A stretch of DNA of 64,000 nt. Origin: an uncultured Microbacterium sp. Lineage in GTDB: Bacteria; Actinomycetota; Actinomycetes; Actinomycetales; Microbacteriaceae. The translations under genes were made by a program, and so were the position numbers. The notes below the pieces were generated by a model. That model saw only the letters and a program-made list of their open reading frames with translations, was not told the DNA's origin and ran no database searches. The stretch spans positions 1-64,000 of the forward strand of contig NZ_FLQR01000010.1 of assembly GCF_900078385.1 (NCBI RefSeq). The letters run 5' to 3'. Shown here piece after piece: positions 19,329 to 29,522 of this stretch. Every line of letters starts with the position of its first letter. The stretch's first letter is position 1.

Positions 19329-20143
19329 CCGCCGTCGTCGATGCCGCCACCCGTCGCGGGGGAGTCCGCGCCCTGTGGGCCGGGAACCCCGGCGCCGTCG
19401 TGCAACGGGGCCTCCTGGCCGCGCGATCGTCGAGCTGGATCGTCGTGCTGTCGGGCTTCTTCGAGCCGGTGTTCTATCTGGCATCCATGGGGATCGGCCT
19501 CGGCTCGCTCGTCGGCGACCTGCAGACCTCGCAGGGCGTCGAGGTGAGTTACGCCGCGTTCATCGCGCCGGCGCTGCTGGCCGTTTCGGCGATGAACGGC
19601 GCGATCTACGACTCGACGTGGAACGTCTTCTTCAAGCTCAACTACGGCAAGCTCTACGAGGGGATGCTGTCCACCTCGCTGGGCCCGCTCGACGTCGCGT
19701 TCGGCGAGATCCTGTACGCGCTGCTGCGCGGCCTGCTGTACGCGTCGGGATTCATGATCATCATGCAGATCCTCGGGCTGAACCTCTCCCCGACGGCGAT
19801 CCTCGCGATCCCCGCCGTCCTGCTGATCGCGTTCGGCTTCGCGAGCCTCGGCATGGCCGTGACGAGCTACATGAAGACGTTCCAGCAGATGGACTGGATC
19901 AACTTCGTGCTGCTGCCGATGTTCCTCTTCTCGGCGACCTTCTACCCCATCACCGTGTACCCGGAGATCGTGCAGGGGATCGTCATGGCCTTCCCGCTCT
20001 GGCATGGCGTGGAGCTCGTCCGCGGGCTGACGACCGGCGTCCTGTCCGGCGACATGCTGTGGCACATCCTCTACTACGTGGTCATGATCGCGGTGGGACT
20101 CGTCTTCACGACCAAGCGCCTCCGCGTCCTGTTCCTCGACTGA
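19325..20143 (+). CDS. ABC-2 type transporter permease
   Basis: GTG start overlapping previous stop; FLFSATFYPITVYPEIVQGIVMAFPLWHGVELVRG. Confidence 0.85.
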   Translation: MTAVVDAATRRGGVRALWAGNPGAVVQRGLLAARSSSWIVVLSGFFEPVFYLASMGIGLGSLVGDLQTSQGVEVSYAAFIAPALLAVSAMNGAIYDSTWNVFFKLNYGKLYEGMLSTSLGPLDVAFGEILYALLRGLLYASGFMIIMQILGLNLSPTAILAIPAVLLIAFGFASLGMAVTSYMKTFQQMDWINFVLLPMFLFSATFYPITVYPEIVQGIVMAFPLWHGVELVRGLTTGVLSGDMLWHILYYVVMIAVGLVFTTKRLRVLFLD

Positions 20144-20156
20144 CTCCGCCGCACGA

Positions 20157-20290
20157 GGCTTCATCCGCGGCATCGTGCGGATGCGGGCCGGCGGCACCCG
20201 CATTTCGGCGCCGATGAAGCGCGCCCTGCCGTCTCATCCGCGGAGAAGTGCGGGTGCTCGGCCCACGGACCCGCCATTCGGCGCGGGTGA
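20157..20290. repeat. Diverged family-1 repeat copies
   Basis: CGCATTTCGGCGCCGATGAAG at 20199 and CGCCATTCGGCGCGGGTGAAG at 20272, exactly 73 bp apart; TCATCCGCGGAGAAGTGCGGGT matches the TGATCCGCGGCAAAGTGTGGGT part of the 14.8-kb unit. Confidence 0.75.
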
Positions 20291-20363
20291 AGGCGGGGGC
20301 CCGGTCCCCACGCCGCGCTGCGCGAAGTCCGCCGCCGGGCCGCGCGTGGACCCGCAGAGACGA

Positions 20364-20397
20364 CGGATGCCGCGAGGCCGAGGCCCCGCGGCATCCG
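20364..20397. terminator. Hairpin terminator candidate
   Basis: CGGATGCCGCG ... CGCGGCATCCG 11-bp inverted repeat between convergent genes. Confidence 0.6.
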
Positions 20398-20413
20398 CGT
20401 TTCGAGGTGAACG

Positions 20414-21871
20414 TCAGAGCGAGGCGGTCTCGCCGAGCCCGATGTTGGTGTCGTATTCGACGTCCTTGGTCTCCTTCGAGAGGATCAGCGCGATGAACGT
20501 CAGGACGCTCGCGCCGGTCAGGTACACCCCGACGAGCCACGGCTGGCCGTCGGCCGTCGCCCACAGGGCCACCGCGACGATCGGCGCGAGGGCGGCGCCG
20601 AGGATCGACGAGACGTTGTAGGAGATCGCCGAGCCGGTGTACCGCACGTTCGTCGGGAAGAGCTCGGGGAGGACCGCGCCCATCGGGCCGAACGTCGCGC
20701 CCATGAGCATGAAGCCGATGATGAGGAACGCCTGCACGAGCGCGCCGGTGAACTTGGGGTCCAGCTGCGGCATCAGGAAGACGTTGAAGAGCAGGCCGAA
20801 CACGCCGATCGCACCGGTGATCCAGAGCAGAAGCTTGCGCCGGCCGATCGAGTCGGCGATGGGGCCGGAGAGCAGCGTGAAGATGCCGAAGAACACGACG
20901 CCGATGATCTGCATGATGACGAAGTCGGTGTAGCCGAAGCCGAGCCCGGGCACATAGGTGGCGGGGTCGAACGCCGTACCGGCGGTCTCTGCCGCCTGCT
21001 GCGCCGCCTCCAGGCCCGCCTTCGTGCCGTAGGAGAGCGTGAAGCTCGTCATGAGGTAGAAGAGCACGTAGGTCGCCAGCATGATGAACGTGCCGAGGAT
21101 CAGCTGCCGCCAGTGCCGGCGGACGACCTCGCCCAGCGGGAACTTGCGGATCGCGCCGGTCCTCTCCGCCTTCGCGAACGTCTCCGACTCGACGAGCTTG
21201 AGACGCACCCACAGGCCGATGATGACCATGACGGCGGAGAACAGGAACGGCACGCGCCAGCCCCACGCGAGGAAGGCCTCGGAACGCTGCGCGGGGCCGT
21301 CGGGGTGCGGCAGCGCGAAGTTGATGAGCAGGAAGACCGTGTTCGCGATGATGAAGCCGATCGGCGCACCCAGCTGCGGGAACGTGCCGTACCAGGCGCG
21401 CTTGCCGGCCGGAGCGTTCTCGGTCGCGACCAGCGCCGCACCGGACCACTCACCGCCCAGCGCGAACCCCTGGAAGAGCCGCAGGACGAGGAGCAGGAGC
21501 GCCGCCCACCAGCCGATCTCGTTGTAGGTGGGGAGCAGGCCGATGAGGAAGGTCGCGACGCCCATCGTGAGGAGGGATGCCACGAGGGTGGCCTTGCGGC
21601 CGAACTTGTCGCCGAAGTGGCCGAAGATGACCGCGCCGATGGGGCGGGCCACCATGGCGGCGCCGAAGACGGCGAACGAGGACAGCAGCGCCGTCGTGTC
21701 GTCGCCGGTGGGGAAGAAGAGGATGGGGAAGACGAGGACGGCGGCGGTCGCGTAGACGTAGAAGTCGTAGAACTCGATCGTTGTGCCGACCAGGCTCGCC
21801 GTGATGACGCGGGAGCGGGGGTTGGCGGGAGTGGTGGGGGCCGCGGAGGCGGTCGTCGAAGCTGCAGACAT
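20414..21871 (-). CDS. MFS transporter, MHS type
   Basis: SLVGTTIEFYDFYVYATAAVLVFP, GHFGDKFGRKATLVASLLTMGVATFLIGLLPTY. Confidence 0.88.
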   Translation of the reverse strand: MSAASTTASAAPTTPANPRSRVITASLVGTTIEFYDFYVYATAAVLVFPILFFPTGDDTTALLSSFAVFGAAMVARPIGAVIFGHFGDKFGRKATLVASLLTMGVATFLIGLLPTYNEIGWWAALLLLVLRLFQGFALGGEWSGAALVATENAPAGKRAWYGTFPQLGAPIGFIIANTVFLLINFALPHPDGPAQRSEAFLAWGWRVPFLFSAVMVIIGLWVRLKLVESETFAKAERTGAIRKFPLGEVVRRHWRQLILGTFIMLATYVLFYLMTSFTLSYGTKAGLEAAQQAAETAGTAFDPATYVPGLGFGYTDFVIMQIIGVVFFGIFTLLSGPIADSIGRRKLLLWITGAIGVFGLLFNVFLMPQLDPKFTGALVQAFLIIGFMLMGATFGPMGAVLPELFPTNVRYTGSAISYNVSSILGAALAPIVAVALWATADGQPWLVGVYLTGASVLTFIALILSKETKDVEYDTNIGLGETASL

Positions 21872-22042
21872 GCGGGGAGGAGGACCTGTCAGTGGAAGGG
21901 AAGTCCTCGTGGGACGCACCGGTGGCGGGCATCCGTGGCAGGGGTGGCGCGGCGGACGCGGCGACGTGGGGCACCGGGGCGCCGGCGATGTCGCCGACGC
22001 ACGAGGGTCGAGTTTACCCTCGGTTCACGGCGCCGGCCGGGT

Positions 22043-22393
22043 TCAGCGCCAGAGCAGCGCGATCGCGGCGTTGCCGAAGGTGAGGATGCCGATGAGCCAG
22101 AACACCGCGGGCGGGACGGCGCCGGCCTTGCGACCGCGGGCGGCGCCGATGCCGAGCAGGGCGCCGATCACGAGCAGGATGACGAGCTTCGTGCCGATCT
22201 TGACGTAGTTCAGGTCGTACTCGATGCCCCACGGTGCGGCGAGGGCGAAGCCGGCGACACCGGCGATCGCGAGTCCCCAGTGCATCAGCCGCGTGATGCG
22301 GCGCTCGCCGACGGCTTCGACGACCCAGGCGCCGAACAGCACGGCGAAACCGACGAGGTGGACGAGGACGACGGCGTGACGCAGGATCTCCAT
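22043..22393 (-). CDS. Small integral membrane protein, function unknown
   Basis: 116 aa, about four predicted hydrophobic helices. Confidence 0.7.
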   Translation of the reverse strand: MEILRHAVVLVHLVGFAVLFGAWVVEAVGERRITRLMHWGLAIAGVAGFALAAPWGIEYDLNYVKIGTKLVILLVIGALLGIGAARGRKAGAVPPAVFWLIGILTFGNAAIALLWR

Positions 22394-22454
22394 GCCGTCA
22401 GTCTAGCTGAAGGTCGGTGCGACCGGGACCGACGGCGCGGCCGGTTGCCCCGGC

Positions 22455-22928
22455 TCAGCCGTGCAGGTCGCGCAGCACGAGCGCCGTGCGCAGCGCGGCG
22501 TCGGCCGCCTCGGCGCCCTTGTCCTCTTTCGAGCCCTCCAGGCCCGCACGGTCGAGGCCCTGCTGCTCGTCATCCAGCGTCAGCACGCCGAAGCCCACCG
22601 GCTTGCCGGTGTCGAGCGCGACGCGGGTCAGCCCGTCGGTGGCGGCGGCCGAGACGAAGTCGAAGTGCGGCGTGCCGCCGCGGATGATGACGCCGAGCGC
22701 GACCACCGCGTCGGCGCCCGCCTCCAGCGCCGTCTTGCTCACGACGGGGAGCTCGAACGATCCGGGCACGCGCACGAGCCGCCACGACGCGCCGGACGCG
22801 TCGAGCACGCGGCGCGCGCCGGCGACCAGGCCCTCGGTGATCACGTCGTGCCACTGCCCCGCCACGACGACGACGCTCAGCCCCGTCGCGTCGATCGGCT
22901 GCGTCTCCGGGGCGCCGTGTCCGCTCAT
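22455..22928 (-). CDS. ribH: 6,7-dimethyl-8-ribityllumazine synthase
   Basis: [39 protein letters not shown]. Confidence 0.95.
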   Translation of the reverse strand: MSGHGAPETQPIDATGLSVVVVAGQWHDVITEGLVAGARRVLDASGASWRLVRVPGSFELPVVSKTALEAGADAVVALGVIIRGGTPHFDFVSAAATDGLTRVALDTGKPVGFGVLTLDDEQQGLDRAGLEGSKEDKGAEAADAALRTALVLRDLHG

Positions 22929-24199
22929 GCCTTCGTCTCCTCGCTGCGCGCCAGCGCGCTGTCCAGGTCGCCCGTGTCGATGATGTGGCCCATCCGGTCG
23001 CGCTTGGTGGCGAGGTACTGGTGGTTGTTGGCGCCGACGCCGACCAGCAGCGGGACCTGCTCGACGATGTCGAGTCCGAGCTGGCGCAGCTGATTCACCT
23101 TGTCGCTGTTGTTCGTCAGCAGGCGGATCTTCTCGACGCCGAGGTCGGCGAGGATGCCGGCGGCCGCGGCGTAGTCGCGCGCGTCGGCCGGGAGGCCGAG
23201 CGCGAGGTTCGCGTCGACGGTGTCGAGGCCGCGCTCCTGCAGGCTGTACGCGCGCAGCTTGTTGATGAGGCCGATGCCGCGTCCCTCGTGGCCGCGCATG
23301 TAGATGACGACGCCGCCATCCTGTTCGACCGCGTCGAGCGCGGCGTCCAGCTGCGGTCCGCACTCGCACTTGAGGGAGCCGAAGGCCTCCCCGGTCAGGC
23401 ACTCGGAGTGCACGCGCACGAGCGGTGCGTCCTCGGCGAGATCGCCGGACACGACGGCGATGTGGTCGGTGCCGGTGATGCGGTCCTTGTACGCGAGGAA
23501 GCGGAACGCGCCGTGCGAGGTCGGCACCTGCGCCTCGGCGCGCAGGCTGACGCGGCGCTTCTGCCCTTGCTCGGTGTGCGCCCCCGCGACGCTCGTCCCG
23601 TCGAGGTGCGCGATGAGCTGCTCGATCGTGATGACCGGGATGCCCTCCCGCTCGCCCAGCTCCAGAAGCCCCGGCAGACGCATCATGCTGCCGTCCTCGG
23701 CGACGACCTCCCCGATCGCGCCGACCGGCTGCAGTCCGGCGAGCCGCATGAGCTCGACAGCGGCCTCGGTGTGGCCGGCGCGCTCGCGCACGCCCCCGTC
23801 GACGGCGCGGAGGGGGAGGATGTGGCCGGGCCGGATCACCGAGGTGGGTGTGGAGGCCGGGTTCGCGAGCACGTTGAGGGTGTGCGCGCGGTCGGCGGCG
23901 CTGATGCCGGTCGAGATGCGGTCGGCGGCGTCGACGCTCACCGTGTAGGCGGTGCTCCGGCTGTCCTCGTTGACCGCGACCATGGGCGGCAGGTCGAGCC
24001 GGTCGGCCCAGTCTGCGGGCATCGGTGCGCAGAGGAACCCGCTGGACCAGCGGATGGTCCAGGCGAGCCACTCGGGCGTCGCGAGCTCGGCGGAGAGGAT
24101 GACGTCGCCCTCGTTCTCACGGTTCTCGTCGTCCGCGACGATGACCGGCTTGCCGGCGCGCAGGGCTTCGAGGGCCTCGGGGATGGTGGAAAGGCTCAT
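22925..24199 (-). CDS. ribBA: Bifunctional 3,4-dihydroxy-2-butanone-4-phosphate synthase / GTP cyclohydrolase II
   Basis: [16 protein letters not shown] (RibB) and [22 protein letters not shown] (RibA zinc site), [11 protein letters not shown]. Confidence 0.95.
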   Translation of the reverse strand: MSLSTIPEALEALRAGKPVIVADDENRENEGDVILSAELATPEWLAWTIRWSSGFLCAPMPADWADRLDLPPMVAVNEDSRSTAYTVSVDAADRISTGISAADRAHTLNVLANPASTPTSVIRPGHILPLRAVDGGVRERAGHTEAAVELMRLAGLQPVGAIGEVVAEDGSMMRLPGLLELGEREGIPVITIEQLIAHLDGTSVAGAHTEQGQKRRVSLRAEAQVPTSHGAFRFLAYKDRITGTDHIAVVSGDLAEDAPLVRVHSECLTGEAFGSLKCECGPQLDAALDAVEQDGGVVIYMRGHEGRGIGLINKLRAYSLQERGLDTVDANLALGLPADARDYAAAAGILADLGVEKIRLLTNNSDKVNQLRQLGLDIVEQVPLLVGVGANNHQYLATKRDRMGHIIDTGDLDSALARSEETKA

Positions 24200-24825
24200 C
24201 GGGAGCCTCCTTCGTGGGTGGGGGTGAATGCGAGGAGGCGCTGCACGTGCCGCGCCAGGATGTCGGTCTCGAGGTTGACGTGGTCGCCCGCAGCGCGCGC
24301 TCCGAGCGTGGTCACCTCGAGCGTCTCGGGGATGAGGGACACCTCGAACCAGTGCGCGTCGGCGTCGGCCGGCGAGGTCGCGCTGACGGTGAGCGAGACG
24401 CCGTCGACGGTGATCGAGCCCTTGTCGACCACGAGCGGAGCGAGGGATGCCGGCAGTCCGACGCGGAGGACCCGCCACTGCGCTCCGGGGCGCACCTCGA
24501 GCAGCTCGCCGGTGCCGTCGACGTGGCCCTGCACGATGTGCCCGCCGAGGCGGCCGTGCGCGGCCATGGCGCGCTCGACGTTGACGGGCGCACCGGTCGC
24601 GACGGCGCCGAGCGTGGACATCTCGAGCGTCTGCTTCATGACGTCCGCGGTGAACCAGTCGGGGCCCTGGTCGACGACGGTGAGGCACACGCCGCTGATC
24701 GCGATCGAGTCGCCCTGGTGGGCGTCCGAGACCGCGAGCGGGGCCCGCACGGTGAGGCGGACGCCGTCGCCGGACGGCGCGACCGCCGTGACGGTGCCCT
24801 GTTCTTCGATGATGCCGGTGAACAT
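24196..24825 (-). CDS. ribE: Riboflavin synthase alpha chain
   Basis: MFTGIIEEQGTV, duplicated lumazine-binding repeats GGHIVQGHVDGTG. Confidence 0.95.
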   Translation of the reverse strand: MFTGIIEEQGTVTAVAPSGDGVRLTVRAPLAVSDAHQGDSIAISGVCLTVVDQGPDWFTADVMKQTLEMSTLGAVATGAPVNVERAMAAHGRLGGHIVQGHVDGTGELLEVRPGAQWRVLRVGLPASLAPLVVDKGSITVDGVSLTVSATSPADADAHWFEVSLIPETLEVTTLGARAAGDHVNLETDILARHVQRLLAFTPTHEGGSR

Positions 24826-25883
24826 CAGGCGCTCTCCTTGGGGTGGGCGACGATCAGCAGGTCGTCGCCGAGTCGTTCGATGGATGTCACGGTCAGGCGC
24901 CGCTGCGCGGCGATCGTGTCGACGCCGAGCACCCGGAGCGCGGGCCGGTCGGCGCCGTCCGTCCCGGCGCCGAGGAGCGTCGGGGCGAGGTACGCGAGGA
25001 CCTCGTCCACCAGGCCGGCGCGCAGGAAGGCGCTCGCGATCGTGGGGCCGCCTTCGACGAAGACGCGGTGCACACCGGCGTCGCGCAGCTCGGCCAGCAG
25101 CGACGGCTCGTTGGGGCTCTCGCCGCCGAGGTTCTCGCCGTCGCGGTGCAGGAGGGGCAGCGGATGCCGGCGCACGGCGGCGTCGTCGGGGACGGCGCGG
25201 GCGCCGAGGACCACCGGCTGCGGCTGATGGGGGTAGAGGGTGCCGTCGGGGCGGCGGGCCGTGAGGGCGGGATCGTCGCTGAGCAGCGTGCCGGTGCCTA
25301 CGACGATGGCATCCGCCTCGGCGCGGCGCCGGTGCACGTCCGCGCGCGCGTCGGGTCCGGTGATCCACTGGCTCGTGCCGTCGGCGGCGGCGGCGCGGCC
25401 GTCGAGGGACTGCGCCCACTTGACGGTGACGTGCGGGCGCCCGAGGCGCTGAACGGTCAGCCAGGAGTCGAGGAGGGCCGTGGCCTCCTCGATGAGCACG
25501 CCGGGCACGACCTCGACACCCGCCGCGCGCAGGCGGTCGGCGCCACCCGCGGAGTGCTCGCCCGGATCATCGAGCGCGTAGACGACCCGCGCGACGCCGG
25601 CCTCGATGAGGGCGACCGCGCACGGTCCCGTCCGGCCGGTGTGGTTGCAGGGCTCGAGGGTGACGACGGCGGTCGCGCCGCGCGCGCCCCCGGCGGGAAG
25701 CTTCGAGAGCGCGTCGACTTCGGCATGCGCCGTGCCGGCGCCGCGATGCCAGCCTTCGGCGAGGACGGCGCCGTCGGGGGAGAGCAGGACGGCCCCGACC
25801 TGCGGGTTGACCCCGCGCGGGCCCTGGAGGGCGAGCTCGAACGCGCGCCGCATGGCGTCGCGTTCGCGGTCCGTCGCGCTCAT
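24825..25883 (-). CDS. ribD: Bifunctional diaminohydroxyphosphoribosylaminopyrimidine deaminase / 5-amino-6-(5-phosphoribosylamino)uracil reductase
   Basis: GTAHAEVDAL and TLEPCNHTGRTGPC deaminase zinc motifs, C-terminal reductase. Confidence 0.93.
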   Translation of the reverse strand: MSATDRERDAMRRAFELALQGPRGVNPQVGAVLLSPDGAVLAEGWHRGAGTAHAEVDALSKLPAGGARGATAVVTLEPCNHTGRTGPCAVALIEAGVARVVYALDDPGEHSAGGADRLRAAGVEVVPGVLIEEATALLDSWLTVQRLGRPHVTVKWAQSLDGRAAAADGTSQWITGPDARADVHRRRAEADAIVVGTGTLLSDDPALTARRPDGTLYPHQPQPVVLGARAVPDDAAVRRHPLPLLHRDGENLGGESPNEPSLLAELRDAGVHRVFVEGGPTIASAFLRAGLVDEVLAYLAPTLLGAGTDGADRPALRVLGVDTIAAQRRLTVTSIERLGDDLLIVAHPKESA

Positions 25884-25951
25884 CCCTGGTCCTTGCGTTC
25901 AGGCTCCGGGGGCGTGCGGCGCAGAAGGGCCGCCGGGCGTGCGCCGCGGCG

Positions 25952-26092
25952 TCCTCGTGCTGCCTCCCATCCGGACTAGCGACTTTCGTCGCATCACCGT
26001 CGGTCCCGGATTTCCACCGGATCAACCCCTCGGAGAACGAAGGGCTCGCGGACTGTCACCGCCGGTTCGGATTCCCACCGACCCCGGAGCAC
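25952..26092 (-). promoter_or_regulatory. FMN riboswitch (RFN element)
   Basis: Reverse strand CTCCGGGGTCGGTGGGAATCCGAACCGGCGGTGACAGTCCGCGAGCCC...TTGATCCGGTGGAAATCCGGGACCGACGGTGA...AGTCCGGATGGGAGGCAGCACGAGG, upstream of ribD. Confidence 0.95.
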
Positions 26093-26217
26093 GTGTTGTT
26101 GCTCACGAGTGTAGTCAACGCGCGGCATCGGGGTTCATTCCCGTCATGCCCCGTCATGCCCGCGCGCCGCGTCCCGTGCGCCGGTGAACACGTAGCCTGG
26201 AGGCGGAGGCGCGACAC

Positions 26218-27915
26218 ATGGACACACCCACCCCGGGCTCGGCCCGACTGCGCGAACGGCCGTACGCCGACGTTCTCGTCATCGGCGGCGGCATCAACGG
26301 CCTGGCCACATTCCGCGATCTGGCGATGCAGGGCGTCGACGTCGCCCTCGTGGAGCGCGGCGACTTCGTCTCCGGCGCCTCGGCGGCATCCAGCCACATG
26401 ATCCACGGCGGCATCCGGTACCTCGAGAACGGCGAGTTCCGGCTCGTCCACGAGGCGGTGACCGAGCGCAACGCGCTGCTGCGGATCGCGCCGCACTACG
26501 TGCAGCCCCTGCAGACCACCATCCCGATCTACTCCACCTTCTCCGGCATCCTCTCCGCGCCGCTGCGGTTCCTCCGCCACGGCGCGGGCAAGCCGCGGGA
26601 GCGCGGGGCCGCGCTCATCAAGATCGGGCTCGTGATCTACGACTCCTTCTCGCGCGGCGGTGGCCGCGTCCCCCGGCACGAGTTCCACGGCCGCAAGCGC
26701 TCGCTGGCGCAGCTGCCGCAGCTGAACCCGACCGTCACGTACACCGCGACGTACTGGGACGCGTCGCTGCGCGACCCCGAGCGGCTCGCCCTCGACGTGC
26801 TGCGCGACGCGCTCGCCGCCGGCGGAGACAAGGCGCGGGCGGCCAACTACACGGCCGCCGTGGGCGCGGAGGGCGGCAAGGTCGTGCTGCGCGACGAGAC
26901 GGGGGAGGACTTCGCCTTCGCGGCATCCGTCGTCGTCAACGCCTCCGGTCCGTGGACCGACATCACCAACCACGCGCTCGGTGACCCCACCGCCCACATG
27001 GGCGGCACGAAGGGGTCGCACATCGTCCTCGACCACGACGAGCTGCTCGCCGCGACGGGCGGGCGGGAGCTCTTCTTCGAGCACTCCGACGGTCGCATCG
27101 TGCTCATCTACCCGCTGCATGGCCGCGTGCTCGTGGGCACCACCGACATCGAGCACGAGATGGGCGAGCCGATCGTGTGCACCGAGGTCGAGGTCGACTA
27201 CTTCTTCGAGCTCATCGGCCAGGTGTTCCCCGCGATCCCGGTGGACCGCTCGCACATCGTCCATCGCTTCGCGGGTGTCCGGCCGCTGCCGGGGCACGGC
27301 GACCTGGCGCCGGGCTTCGTCTCGCGCGACTACCGCATCGAGGCGACGAAGCTCCCCGGCCCCGTCGAGGCGACGGTCCTGAGTCTCGTCGGCGGCAAGT
27401 GGACCACGTTCCGCGCGTCCGCCGCCCACCTGGCCGACCGGGCGCTGGAGCTCCTCGCGCAGCCGCGTCGCCGCAGCACGAAGGGCGTGCCGATCGGCGG
27501 AGGGGTCGGGTACCCGCAGTCCGAGCGCGCGCGCCGCCAGTGGCTCGCACCGTACGCCGAGACGCTCGGGTTCGAGCGGGCCGCGCGTCTCCTCGACCGG
27601 TACGGCACCGTCGCTGCCGACGTGGCGGCGGCCATCGCCGCCGACCCGGACGACGCACCGCTGCAGACCGTGCCCCAGTTCAGCACGGGCGAACTCCGTC
27701 ACCTCGCCCGCACGGAGTGGGTCGCTCACCTCGACGACATCCTGCTGCGGCGCACCGGGATCGCGTTCCGCGGTGCGGCGACGCCCGAGGCCACGGCCGA
27801 GATCGCGGCGGCGGTCGCGCCCGTCTTCGGCTGGGACGATGCGACGCGGGATGCCGAAGCGGCGCGGGCGCTCGCGTCGGTGCGCTCAGCCGAGCCGGCG
27901 GCGCTCCGCGACTGA
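26218..27915 (+). CDS. glpD: Glycerol-3-phosphate dehydrogenase
   Basis: ADVLVIGGGINGLATFRDLAMQGVDVALVERGDFVSGASAASSHMIHGGIRYLENGEFRLV. Confidence 0.93.
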   Translation: MDTPTPGSARLRERPYADVLVIGGGINGLATFRDLAMQGVDVALVERGDFVSGASAASSHMIHGGIRYLENGEFRLVHEAVTERNALLRIAPHYVQPLQTTIPIYSTFSGILSAPLRFLRHGAGKPRERGAALIKIGLVIYDSFSRGGGRVPRHEFHGRKRSLAQLPQLNPTVTYTATYWDASLRDPERLALDVLRDALAAGGDKARAANYTAAVGAEGGKVVLRDETGEDFAFAASVVVNASGPWTDITNHALGDPTAHMGGTKGSHIVLDHDELLAATGGRELFFEHSDGRIVLIYPLHGRVLVGTTDIEHEMGEPIVCTEVEVDYFFELIGQVFPAIPVDRSHIVHRFAGVRPLPGHGDLAPGFVSRDYRIEATKLPGPVEATVLSLVGGKWTTFRASAAHLADRALELLAQPRRRSTKGVPIGGGVGYPQSERARRQWLAPYAETLGFERAARLLDRYGTVAADVAAAIAADPDDAPLQTVPQFSTGELRHLARTEWVAHLDDILLRRTGIAFRGAATPEATAEIAAAVAPVFGWDDATRDAEAARALASVRSAEPAALRD

Positions 27916-27973
27916 CGCGCGGTAGCGTGACAGGCAGACCTGCCCGCAGGTCACGACTCGACGAGGAGGCCGC

Positions 27974-29512
27974 GTGGCAGACCATGTGATCGCGATCGAC
28001 CAGGGGACCACCTCGACCAGGGCGATCGTCTTCGACGTGAACGGGATGCCGGTCGCGACCGCCCAGCGGGAGCACGAGCAGATCTTCCCGCGCGCCGGCC
28101 GCGTCGAACACGACCCGGTCGAGATCTGGACGAACACGCAGTGGGTGCTCGCGCGCGCGCTCGGCCAGGCCGGGCTGAACGCCGCCGACATCGCCGCGAT
28201 CGGCGTCACGAACCAGCGCGAGACCGCCGTCGTCTGGGACCGTCGCACCGGACGGCCCGTGCACAACGCGATCGTCTGGCAGGACACCCGGACGCAGCCG
28301 CACATCGATGAGCTCATCGCGGCACACGGCGTGGACGCGTACGCCGACACGACGGGCCTGCCCCTGGCCACGTACTTCTCCGCGTCCAAGGTGGGCTGGA
28401 TCCTCGACAACGTCGAGGGCGCCCGCGCCGCCGCGGACGCGGGCGACCTCATGTTCGGGACGACCGACACCTGGGTGGTGTGGAACCTGACGGGCGGCCG
28501 GGACGGCGGCATCCACGTCACGGACGTCACGAACGCGAGTCGCACCCTCCTGATGGACCTCCATACGCTCGAGTGGTCGGACGACCTCCTCGCGGTGTGG
28601 GGCATCCCGCGGGTGATGCTGCCGGAGATCCGGTCGTCCTCCGAGATCGTCGGCGAGGTGCAGCTGCCGGGCGTGCTGCGCGGCGTTCCGATCGCCGGGA
28701 TCCTCGGCGACCAGCAGGCCGCCACGTTCGGGCAGGCCGCGTTCGAGGCGGGGGAGTCGAAGAACACCTACGGCACGGGGAACTTCCTGCTCGTCGGCAC
28801 GGGCACCGAGATCGTCCGGTCCGAGGCGGGTCTCATCACGACCGTCGCGTACCGGCTCGGCGAGGAGCCGGCCCGCTACGCGCTGGAGGGCTCGATCGCC
28901 GTGACCGGCTCGCTCGTGCAGTGGCTGCGCGACAACCTCGGCATCATCCGCCGCTCCGAAGAGGTCGAGACCCTCGCCGCGTCGGTCGAGGACAACGGCG
29001 GCGCGTACTTCGTGCCGGCGTTCTCGGGCCTGTTCGCTCCGTACTGGCGGCCCGATGCACGTGGCGCGCTCGTGGGTCTCACCCGCTACGTCACGAAGGC
29101 GCACATCGCGCGCGCCGCGCTGGAGTCCACCGCCTTCCAGACCCGCGACGTCATCGAGGCCGTCGTCTCCGACACCGGGCGCGCGCTCGCGGAGCTGCGC
29201 GTGGACGGCGGGATGACGCGCAACGACGCCCTCATGCAGTTCCAGGCCGACATCCTGGGACTCCCGGTCGTCCGGCCGGAGATCGTCGAGACGACCGCGC
29301 TCGGCGCGGCATACGCCGCCGGACTCGCCGTCGGCGTCTGGCCCGATCTCGACGCGCTGCGCGCCCAGTGGCGCGAGGACGTCCGCTTCGAGCCGCGGAT
29401 GGCGGAGGAGGAGCGGGAGCGGCGCTACCGCCTGTGGAAGAAGGCCGTCGCGAAGTCGCTCGACTGGGTCGACGACGACGCGCGCATCATGATGGGCACG
29501 ACCGGGTCCTGA
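27974..29512 (+). CDS. glpK: Glycerol kinase
   Basis: [54 protein letters not shown]. Confidence 0.95.
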   Translation: MADHVIAIDQGTTSTRAIVFDVNGMPVATAQREHEQIFPRAGRVEHDPVEIWTNTQWVLARALGQAGLNAADIAAIGVTNQRETAVVWDRRTGRPVHNAIVWQDTRTQPHIDELIAAHGVDAYADTTGLPLATYFSASKVGWILDNVEGARAAADAGDLMFGTTDTWVVWNLTGGRDGGIHVTDVTNASRTLLMDLHTLEWSDDLLAVWGIPRVMLPEIRSSSEIVGEVQLPGVLRGVPIAGILGDQQAATFGQAAFEAGESKNTYGTGNFLLVGTGTEIVRSEAGLITTVAYRLGEEPARYALEGSIAVTGSLVQWLRDNLGIIRRSEEVETLAASVEDNGGAYFVPAFSGLFAPYWRPDARGALVGLTRYVTKAHIARAALESTAFQTRDVIEAVVSDTGRALAELRVDGGMTRNDALMQFQADILGLPVVRPEIVETTALGAAYAAGLAVGVWPDLDALRAQWREDVRFEPRMAEEERERRYRLWKKAVAKSLDWVDDDARIMMGTTGS

Positions 29513-29522
29513 GCCGCGTCCG

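Noticed and set aside
26093-26217. tRNA-like TTC motif near the FMN riboswitch
   Set aside because: No cloverleaf could be assembled; the GGTTCGGATTCCCACC segment belongs to the riboswitch
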